From positions 434,001 to 498,000 of the forward strand of contig CAWISK010000005.1 in NCBI GenBank assembly GCA_963838805.1: 64,000 bases of DNA. The letters are read 5' to 3'. Each line of letters begins with the position of its first letter. The stretch's first letter is position 1. The notes beneath the pieces were generated by a model. That model did not search any database. It was not told the DNA's origin and was given only the letters and a program-made list of their open reading frames with translations. Positions 57,688 to 64,000 of this stretch are shown here, one piece after another. Source of the stretch: CAVRQM01 sp963838805. Its GTDB lineage: Bacteria; Pseudomonadota; Alphaproteobacteria; Acetobacterales; Acetobacteraceae. Position numbers and translations under genes: made by a program.

Positions 57688-59010
57688 CTAGACGAAGCTA
57701 TAGCGTTCCGAATGGTATTTCGCCAGCGGCACATCCAGCTCGCCAAGCGTCTTTTCAATCGCATCCATCATCACACCCGGCCCGCAGATGAAGTACTCGT
57801 GGTCGGCGTACCGCGGCGGCAGATGACGCTTGAACATCTCGGCCGTGATGTGGCCCTGCTCTCCCGTCCAATCGGCCGGCGGATTCGCCAGCACGTGAAC
57901 GATCGTCAGGTTGAGCCGCGCCTTCAGCGCCTCCAGTTCCTCGCGGAAGGTGATCGCCTCCCAGTCCTTGCTGCCGTAGAGCAGGACTACGGGCCGCTCG
58001 TCGCCCTGGTCGGCGAGCGTGCGGATCATGCTCATCATCGGCGTGACGCCGACGCCGCCGGCGATCAACACGTGCATATCGGCTGGGCTGCCAATCGTGA
58101 ACGCGCCGTACGGTCCGTCCAGATAGACGCGCTGTCCTACCGGCGCCCTCTGAATGTCGCTCGTGAAGTCGCCGAGGTTCCGGATCGACATCTCGACGCG
58201 ACCATCCGTGACCGCGGCGCTGGATGAAAACGAGAACGGGTGCCCGGTGATCTTGAACGGAGTCCCCCACAGGGTCAGCCAGCCGAACTGGCCGGGGCTA
58301 AAGCGGAAGCCGGGGTGACCATCCGGCTGCATCACCACGGTCCAGGTGTCGCCGCGCTCCTGGCGCACCTCCGCGACACGATACGGCCGGCGGAGCATGA
58401 ACAGCGGCTTGACGATGCGCACGTAGAGCAGCAGCGCGATCCAGAACAGCGGCAGGGCGATCCACAGCGCCCGCTTCCAGGGATCAACCAGGTAGAAGCC
58501 CGATCCCGCCATGTGCAGCAGGCCCGCCGCGACCGCTACGACCGCCAGCACGATATGCGTGAGGTGCCAAGTCTCGTAGCTGATCTTCAACCTCACCCGC
58601 CACAGCGCCGTCACGACGAGGACGATGAGCGCCGTGATCGACAGGACGGCGAACCAGACACTCCATGGCGCCTGGATAAAATTGAGCGGCGTGAGCATTG
58701 CCGGCCGAGTGGCAGACAGGACGAGCGCGTGCACCACGACCAGGCCCACCGCGATCTGCGATATCTGGCGGTGAAAGTGGTAGATGACGTCTTCGCCCCA
58801 CGGTTCGGTGACGTAGCGGAAACGCGCCGTCAGGCCGAACTGCAGCCCCATCATCGCCAGGCCTGCGTAGCCGATCGCGGCCATGAACTCGGTCCAGAAA
58901 TCGCGGGCGGGCGGCAACGATCCCGCCAGCAGCGCAAATAGCGGGGCAAGAATGAACAAGAGATAGATCGCAACCCAGACTGCCCCACGTACGGCATAGC
59001 GGCGGCGCAT
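57688..59010 (-). CDS. Ferric-reductase-like transmembrane flavoprotein (NOX/FRE type)
   Basis: A 440-residue protein. The N-terminal half has about six membrane segments with heme-ligand candidates in YHFHRQISQIAVGLVVVHAL and WHLTHIVLAVVAVAAGLLH. The C-terminal half is cytoplasmic: FAD-site HPFSFSSS and NAD(P)-site GGVGVTPMMSMIRTL with CGPGVMMDAIEKTL. It would move electrons from NAD(P)H across the membrane, possibly to ferric iron or oxygen. ATG 59010 follows a GGGAG site; the frame is open to 59208. Intact. Confidence 0.85.
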   Translation of the reverse strand: MRRRYAVRGAVWVAIYLLFILAPLFALLAGSLPPARDFWTEFMAAIGYAGLAMMGLQFGLTARFRYVTEPWGEDVIYHFHRQISQIAVGLVVVHALVLSATRPAMLTPLNFIQAPWSVWFAVLSITALIVLVVTALWRVRLKISYETWHLTHIVLAVVAVAAGLLHMAGSGFYLVDPWKRALWIALPLFWIALLLYVRIVKPLFMLRRPYRVAEVRQERGDTWTVVMQPDGHPGFRFSPGQFGWLTLWGTPFKITGHPFSFSSSAAVTDGRVEMSIRNLGDFTSDIQRAPVGQRVYLDGPYGAFTIGSPADMHVLIAGGVGVTPMMSMIRTLADQGDERPVVLLYGSKDWEAITFREELEALKARLNLTIVHVLANPPADWTGEQGHITAEMFKRHLPPRYADHEYFICGPGVMMDAIEKTLGELDVPLAKYHSERYSFV

Positions 59011-59303
59011 AGGCTGCTCCCTTTCCAATGATCGCGACGCGGCCGGGATCTGGCGACGGGTTCCGGACAAGGCGCAGCTCGATCCCCCACCGACTGTGTT
59101 ACCCACGCGGCGGACAGGCGCGCATTCACTCTGCACGAGCGGCTCAGGGGATGTCCAACCTGGAATAGACTTGGAACACGCTGTATCGTTTCGAGGCTGC
59201 TGGCCCATCTCATCGCGGCCTCTGGCCGTTCGATGTGCTGCTCGTTACCATGAGGACGTGCCGGTGCGCGGGCGGCACGGACGGCGAATAGGGGGAGCGC
59301 ATC

Positions 59304-60029
59304 GTGCCGGATCCAATCATCGCATATTGCGGCCCAGCCTCGGTCCCCGGCGATGTGTGGGCGCGCTGGAACTTCGACCCGCTGCTGATTGCAGCACTGG
59401 CAGCCCTGGCGCTGGCGGTCGGTTTCGGCCGCTCGGCCGCCCCGCGGGCTGCCCTGGTGGCGATCGCGCTGATGTTCGTCATCTTCGTCTCGCCCCTCTG
59501 CGCGCTGGCATCGGCGCTGTTTTCGATACGGGTGTTCCACCATGTCCTGCTGGTCGCCGCCGTGGCGCCGCTGCTCGCGGTGGCCTTTCCGCAGAGACGC
59601 GCAGGCTCCTTGCCGCTGCCGGCGCTGGTCGTCGTGCATGCGGTCATTCTTTGGCTCTGGCACGCCCCGGCAGCCTATGCCTGGGGTCTCGCCACCGTGC
59701 CGGCCTATTGGCTGATGGAGGGCTCTCTGCTCGGGAGCGCCTGGCTCATGTGGCGGGCGATCCTGACACCCGCGACGCAGCCGGGCGAGGCGCTGGTCGC
59801 GCTCGTGGCGACGGTCGGGCAGATGGGGCTTCTCGGTGCGCTGATCGTGTTCGCATCACGGCCGCTCTATGCGGTGCATTTCTCCAGCACGTGGGCCTGG
59901 GGGCTCTCGCCCCTCGCCGACCAGCAACTCGCCGGGCTCCTGATGTGGGTGCCGGCGATCCTGCCCTATCTCGGCATGGGGCTCTGGATCGCCTGGGCGA
60001 ACCTGCGGCCCGCAGAGCCGGCCCGGTGA
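59304..60029 (+). CDS. ctaG: Cytochrome c oxidase assembly protein, caa3-type CtaG
   Basis: A 241-residue membrane protein with about seven hydrophobic segments, starting at GTG 59304 behind GGGGGAG. Family blocks include FSIRVFHHVLLVAAVAPLLA, LWLWHAPAAYAWGL and PLADQQLAGLLMWVPAILPY. The caa3 CtaG family is tied to copper insertion into oxidases. It overlaps the next gene (GTGA) and lies 1.7 kb before coxBA, supporting that role. Intact. Confidence 0.86.
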   Translation: MPDPIIAYCGPASVPGDVWARWNFDPLLIAALAALALAVGFGRSAAPRAALVAIALMFVIFVSPLCALASALFSIRVFHHVLLVAAVAPLLAVAFPQRRAGSLPLPALVVVHAVILWLWHAPAAYAWGLATVPAYWLMEGSLLGSAWLMWRAILTPATQPGEALVALVATVGQMGLLGALIVFASRPLYAVHFSSTWAWGLSPLADQQLAGLLMWVPAILPYLGMGLWIAWANLRPAEPAR

Positions 60030-60526
60030 CAGTCCTCCTGAAATTCGTCCATCTCGCGGCGATCGCGATCTGGTCCGGCGGGCTGGTCGCCCTGCCCTTC
60101 ATGTTCTGGCAACGCCGGACATTCGTTATGGACGCGGATCTGGACCGCCTGCACCGGATGACGCGCTTCGTCTATGTCGGGATGGCGTCTCCGGCCGCCT
60201 TCATCGCCATCGGTAGCGGCACCGCGCTGATCTTCCTTCAGGCCACGTTTCAGGAGTGGTTTTCCGTCAAGATGGCCCTGGTCGGGGCCATGGTGATCCT
60301 GCACGTCGCCGCTGGCCTTGTGCTCGCGCGGGTCTTCTTGCCGGAAGGCCGATTTGGCCGGTTTTCCTATGTCGCCCTTTCGAGCGCCTATCTCGTGCTG
60401 ATCACTGCGATCGTCTGGGTGGCGCTGGCAAAGCCGCGCATCGATTCCAACCAATTCGCGACCGCCCTGTTCGCGCCCGGGGCGCTTCGTCAGTCCTTCG
60501 GCGAGACCAGAATGCCGATGCCATGA
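60026..60526 (+). CDS. CopD-like membrane protein
   Basis: A 166-residue protein with four hydrophobic helices, starting at GTG 60026 in the ctaG stop. LLKFVHLAAIAIWSGGLVAL and MASPAAFIAIGSGTALIFLQ are typical of CopD/PF05425-type proteins, whose His residues may handle copper or heme. Coupled to ctaG, it probably helps oxidase assembly. Its last 37 bases overlap the end of the convergent DUF2231 gene. Intact. Confidence 0.75.
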   Translation: MTVLLKFVHLAAIAIWSGGLVALPFMFWQRRTFVMDADLDRLHRMTRFVYVGMASPAAFIAIGSGTALIFLQATFQEWFSVKMALVGAMVILHVAAGLVLARVFLPEGRFGRFSYVALSSAYLVLITAIVWVALAKPRIDSNQFATALFAPGALRQSFGETRMPMP

Positions 60527-60991
60527 TCGAACACGAGCTTGCCTCCGTGCCAGCCGGCGAAGCTCGTCATCACCGCGGCGAGACACGAGAGCGCGAGACC
60601 GTGCGGCAGGACCGATCCGGGATCGACCAGCGCGCAGGCCCCAATTGGCGCCCGCAATGGCGACCAGCGTCATCGCCGCCACGGCGTGCGACCAGCTCGC
60701 CTCGCGAACGCGGATGCCGCGCACGAGCAGGAGCTCCCCGGTGCCGGCGATGCTGGCCGCAACGCCGGTCCAGAAGGCGATGCCGGCCGACCAGAGGCCG
60801 ACCCGCACCCAGAAGGGGTCGCCCGACCACCAGTAGAACACGTCGACGCCGAGGGTCGCGAGCACGAACGCGATCGGGAAATGTACCATCATCACGTGGA
60901 TCGGGTGGCCGACCAGCGCGACCGCCGATCCGACGTCGAGCCGGTCCAGCTCCAGCAGGATCGGGCTCTGCCGCGGGGAGCTCGGGATCAC
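60490..60991 (-). CDS. DUF2231 membrane protein (one frameshift)
   Basis: About 166 residues with four membrane segments. GHPIHVMMVHFPIAFVLATL is the DUF2231 signature, followed by FYWWSGDPFWVRVGLW and a C-terminal GWHGGKLVFDHGIGI. One extra base near 60633 splits it; removal gives ALVDPGSVLPHGLALSCLA. The span is 3n+1. The start GTG 60991 nearly touches the proposed coxB start, so one of the two is uncertain. Function unknown; it often sits beside oxidase genes. Confidence 0.72.
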
Positions 60992-60992
60992 C

Positions 60993-61742
60993 TTGCTTCG
61001 CCACGGTCCTCGTCCTTCCCGCCAACGGCGTTCTTCGCGCGGAAATCGTAGCCTGTTGCCCGCGGCGGTCCAACTCGGATCGGCCACGACGCTGGCAGGC
61101 TGCGGCGGGCCGCTATCGGCGCTCGATCCCGCCGGGCCGGCGGCGGCGTCGATCGCGACGCTGTGGTGGACGATGCTGGCCGGCTCTGTCGTCCTGTTCG
61201 CGCTGGTCATGGTCCTGTTCGCGCTGGTGATGCGACGGCCCGGTTGGGGCTCGGGCGTATCACCCGGCCGCTGGATCGTGCTCGGCGGCCTCGTCCTGCC
61301 GGCCCTGGTCCTGATGCCGCTCGTGGCCTATGGGCTGATCGTGGGGGAGCGGCTTCTGCCGCTGGCGGGGCGCACGCCGCAGCGTATCCAGGCCGAAGGC
61401 CGGCAATGGGTCTGGACCTTCCGCTATCCCGACAGTGATGGGGTTGAGACCGTCGGCACCTTGCACCTGCCGGCGGGCGTGCCCGTCGACATCACGGTCA
61501 GCAGCCTCGACGTCATCCACGGATTCTGGATCCCGCGCCTCGCTGGCAAGATCGATGCGGTGCCCGGTCATGTGAACCACCTGCGAATCCTTGCCGATAA
61601 GCCCGGCCGCTACGAAGCGCTCTGCTCCGAATTCTGCGGCCTTGGCCATGCCGGAATGCGGTTCGTCGTCATCGTTGATCCGGCGGCGGACTTCCCCGCC
61701 GCACTCGCGCGGGCAGCCGCATCGCCGGGAGCGACGCCATGA
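60993..61742 (+). CDS. coxB: Cytochrome c oxidase subunit II
   Basis: About 249 residues. A lipoprotein-like signal ends LAGC; two membrane helices follow (WWTMLAGSVVLFALVMVLFA and LVLPALVLMPLVAYGLIV). The CuA domain has IQAEGRQWVWTFRYP, VIHGFWIPRLAGKIDAVPG and the complete copper site CSEFCGLGHAGM, so it accepts electrons from cytochrome c rather than quinol. The start is unclear: TTG 60993 leaves an Arg-rich leader, TTG 61056 a short signal. The stop overlaps coxA (ATGA). Confidence 0.9.
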   Translation: MLRHGPRPSRQRRSSRGNRSLLPAAVQLGSATTLAGCGGPLSALDPAGPAAASIATLWWTMLAGSVVLFALVMVLFALVMRRPGWGSGVSPGRWIVLGGLVLPALVLMPLVAYGLIVGERLLPLAGRTPQRIQAEGRQWVWTFRYPDSDGVETVGTLHLPAGVPVDITVSSLDVIHGFWIPRLAGKIDAVPGHVNHLRILADKPGRYEALCSEFCGLGHAGMRFVVIVDPAADFPAALARAAASPGATP

Positions 61743-64000
61743 GCGCGTCCTTTGACCAACCGCCGCAAGGAAGCCCGGCACTGCGCCTGCACCGGCAACT
61801 GACTGCGATCTGGCGCACCGGGCCGGGGCTGCAACGCCTCGCCGCGGTCAACCATTCCGTCATCGGCCTGCGTTTCATCGTCACGGCATTCGTCATCTTC
61901 GCGATCGCTGGCGTGCTCGGCATGCTGACCCGGGTTCAGCTGGCGACGCCCAACGCGGCCTTCATGTCACCGGAGACCTACAACCAGGTCTTCACCATGC
62001 ACGGCTCGATGATGCTGTTCCTGTTCGCCATCCCCATGATGGAGGGCATCGCAGTCTATCTGACCCCGAAGATTCTCGGCGCTCGCGATTTCGCATTCCC
62101 GCGGCTGACCGCCTATGGCTACTGGTGTTACCTGTTCGGGAGCATGATCCTGACCGGGGCGCTGCTCGCAGGCGTCGCGCCCGACGGCGGCTGGTTCATG
62201 TACACGCCGCTGAGTTCGAACGTTTACACGCCGGGCATCAACGCCGATATCTGGCTGCTGGGCGTGACCTTCGTCGAGATCTCCGCGCTGACGCTGGCCG
62301 TCGAGATCGTCGTCTCGATCCTCAAGATGCGGGCGCCCGGCATGTCGCTCGACCGGATGCCGATCTTCGGCTGGTACATGCTGGTCACAGCACTCATGAT
62401 GGTAGCGGCTTTCCCGCCGCTGATCCTCGGCTCGATCCTGCTCGAGACCGAGCGGGCCTTTCACCTGCCGTTCTTCGACCCGACGCGGGGCGGCGATCCG
62501 CTGCTGTGGCAGCACCTGTTCTGGCTGTTCGGCCACCCGGACGTTTACATCATCTTCCTGCCAATGGCCGGCGTCCTGTCAACGATCATCCCGGTCTTCG
62601 CCAATCGGCCGCTGGTCGGCTACCGGGCGATCGTCGTCGCGATCATTGCCCTCGCTTTCGTGAGTTTCGGCATCTGGGTGCATCACATGTTCACCGTGGG
62701 CATCCCGCATCTGGCTCTCGCCTTCTTCTCCGCGAGTTCGGCGATCGTCGCGGTGCCGACGGCGGTGCAGGTCTTCGCCTGGCTCGCCACGCTGGCGCAC
62801 GGCAAGCCGCGACGGGACGTGCCGATGCTCTACGTGTTCGGCTTCTTCTTCATCTTCGCGCTGGGCGGCCTGACCGGCGTGATGCTCGCCATCGTGCCGT
62901 TCGACTGGCAGGCGCACGACAGCTATTTCGTCGTCGCCCATCTGCACTACGTGGTGGCCGGCGCTTTCGCCTTTCCCCTGTTGGCGGCACTCTATTACTG
63001 GCTGCCGCTGCTGACCGGGCGCACGGCCGTGCATCGGCTGTCGGTGCCCGCCTTCTGGCTGATCTTCGTCGGCTTCAACCTGACCTTCTTCCTGATGCAT
63101 TTGGTCGGACTGCGCGGCATGCCCCGGCGCATCTACACCTATTCGGGAGATGAAGGCTGGAACTGGCTCAACATGCTGTCGTCGGTGGGCGGGTTCATCA
63201 TGACGATCGGCTTCGCGCTGGTGGTGATCGACCTGCTGGCGCAACTCCGCTATGGGCGTCGCGTGCGGCGCGATCCCTGGGGAGCGGCGACGCTGGAATG
63301 GGCCATGCCGATCCCGCCGGCGCCGTATAATTTCGCATCGATACCGCATGTCAGGACCGGCCCCGACCGCACCGCCCCCGATGGACTCGCGGTCTCGCTG
63401 GCGCGAGGCGAGGGTTATCTCGGCTTTGCGCGCAACGGCTGGCAGGAGACGCTGGGCGTGCACATGACGTCCGGCGCGCCCGAGCAGCTCATCGTGCTGC
63501 CGCGCCCGACATTCCTGCCGCTCTACACGGCACTTGCCACCGCGGCGGCGGTGCTGACGATGCTGTTCCATCTCTACCCGCTCACACTCGCCGCAGCGCT
63601 GGTGGCCGTCGGACTTTTCCTGCTCGCCGCGCAGAGTGCCGGTCTCAGCCGAGATTACGGCCCGATGCCCGTGGGCCACGGCGTGAGCGTGCCGCCGCAC
63701 ACCGAGATGGCCGATGCGCCGCCGTGGTGGGCGCTGATCTTCGCGCTGGTCGCCGATGGCACGCTGTTCACGTCCCTCGTGTTCGGGACGCTGTATCTCT
63801 GGATTTCCGCGCCGAACTGGCCGCCCGCGGAGAGGTTCGCGCCGGACCACAGGCTTGCCGCGGTCGCCGCCGTGGCACTCGTCGTTGCCGCGGCGGCGGC
63901 CCGCGGATCGCGGCGAGCGCTCACCGCTGGTGGCATGACGCGGGGCTGGATCGGCGCCGCCATGCTCGGGCTCCTCGTCGCCATTGCCGCAGACGCGGGG
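61739..64000 (+). CDS. coxA: Cytochrome c oxidase subunit I with subunit III-like extension, 3' truncated
   Basis: Open from ATG 61739 to the end of the window (754 codons, no stop). Residues ~1-520 are subunit I: low-spin heme His in FTMHGSMMLFLF, CuB His and Tyr in FGHPDVYIIFLP, CuB HH in IWVHHMFTVG and heme ligands in YFVVAHLHYVVAG. The usual Glu of GHPEV is Asp here. After RRDPWGAATLEWAMPIPPAPYNF it continues with HTEMADAPPWWALIFALVAD and further membrane helices, like subunit III, so this is a CoxA-CoxC fusion. ATGA overlap with coxB. Confidence 0.92.
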   Translation, partial: MSASFDQPPQGSPALRLHRQLTAIWRTGPGLQRLAAVNHSVIGLRFIVTAFVIFAIAGVLGMLTRVQLATPNAAFMSPETYNQVFTMHGSMMLFLFAIPMMEGIAVYLTPKILGARDFAFPRLTAYGYWCYLFGSMILTGALLAGVAPDGGWFMYTPLSSNVYTPGINADIWLLGVTFVEISALTLAVEIVVSILKMRAPGMSLDRMPIFGWYMLVTALMMVAAFPPLILGSILLETERAFHLPFFDPTRGGDPLLWQHLFWLFGHPDVYIIFLPMAGVLSTIIPVFANRPLVGYRAIVVAIIALAFVSFGIWVHHMFTVGIPHLALAFFSASSAIVAVPTAVQVFAWLATLAHGKPRRDVPMLYVFGFFFIFALGGLTGVMLAIVPFDWQAHDSYFVVAHLHYVVAGAFAFPLLAALYYWLPLLTGRTAVHRLSVPAFWLIFVGFNLTFFLMHLVGLRGMPRRIYTYSGDEGWNWLNMLSSVGGFIMTIGFALVVIDLLAQLRYGRRVRRDPWGAATLEWAMPIPPAPYNFASIPHVRTGPDRTAPDGLAVSLARGEGYLGFARNGWQETLGVHMTSGAPEQLIVLPRPTFLPLYTALATAAAVLTMLFHLYPLTLAAALVAVGLFLLAAQSAGLSRDYGPMPVGHGVSVPPHTEMADAPPWWALIFALVADGTLFTSLVFGTLYLWISAPNWPPAERFAPDHRLAAVAAVALVVAAAAARGSRRALTAGGMTRGWIGAAMLGLLVAIAADAG

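Noticed and set aside
62125..63153. A 342-codon plus-strand frame inside the oxidase region
   Set aside because: It is out of frame with coxA, whose own frame is open from 61739 to the end of the window and carries all heme and copper ligands.

Overview
The window is a high-GC chromosomal segment of an alphaproteobacterium. Acetobacteraceae (Rhodospirillales) is my best guess. The reasons are the pairings fabI/aroC with divergent pdxH, hom-glpX-recJ, divergent rph and hrcA, hdaA between an AI-2E permease and ppk, rplM-rpsI-argC, a class I PHA synthase, and the style of the adhesin and propeller proteins. This is inference from gene content; no phylogeny was run.

Layout. 1-5789: phosphonate uptake and breakdown (end of phnA, phnY, phnSTUV). 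5811-11046: a small unknown gene and three tandem secreted beta-propeller paralogues. 11110-14092 (minus): small protein, HAD phosphatase, aroC, fabI; divergent pdxH, a Usp protein, a pirin and a DUF6481 protein run to 16909. 16987-18887 (minus): a COX4-like peptide, purN, purM. 19146-25465 (plus): CDP-alcohol phosphatidyltransferase, AI-2E permease, hdaA, ppk, ppx, largely with overlapping starts. 25629-29564: a TibC-type heptosyltransferase followed at once by its probable substrate, a large strand-loop-strand repeat protein with no beta-barrel. 29715-31123: ArsR regulator with paired dyad operators and two SRPBCC genes. 31137-36919 (minus): hsp20-lon, two small secreted proteins, glnB-glnA behind a sigma-54 promoter. 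37139-42792: aminotransferase, tRNA-His, alpha/beta hydrolase (minus), rplM-rpsI-argC-gamma carbonic anhydrase, lipoprotein. 42802-46886: phaC (minus), OmpA-like lipoprotein, alanine-type aminotransferase. 46886-51140: hom, glpX, recJ, with a palindromic intergenic repeat after hom. 51145-54328: rdgB and rph (minus), then a Phd/PIN toxin-antitoxin pair running straight into hrcA. 54353-57685: PEP-CTERM protein, DsbA-like protein, gamma-glutamyltransferase-like lipoprotein, a 34-residue membrane peptide. 57688-64000: ferric-reductase-like protein, CtaG, CopD-like protein, DUF2231 protein, coxB and a long coxA running off the window with a subunit III-like tail.

Sequence quality shapes the reading. 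About 25 genes, including essential ones (aroC, purM, glnA, hom, hdaA, recJ), are split between frames. In almost every case removing one inserted base restores the family sequence. I read this as an under-polished assembly and describe the rejoined genes. Their spans therefore include extra bases and will not translate straight through.

No gene-free stretch exceeds 300 bases. The longest are 59011-59303 (between the divergent ferric-reductase-like and ctaG genes) and 18888-19145 (between purM and the phosphatidyltransferase gene); I see nothing I can support in either.
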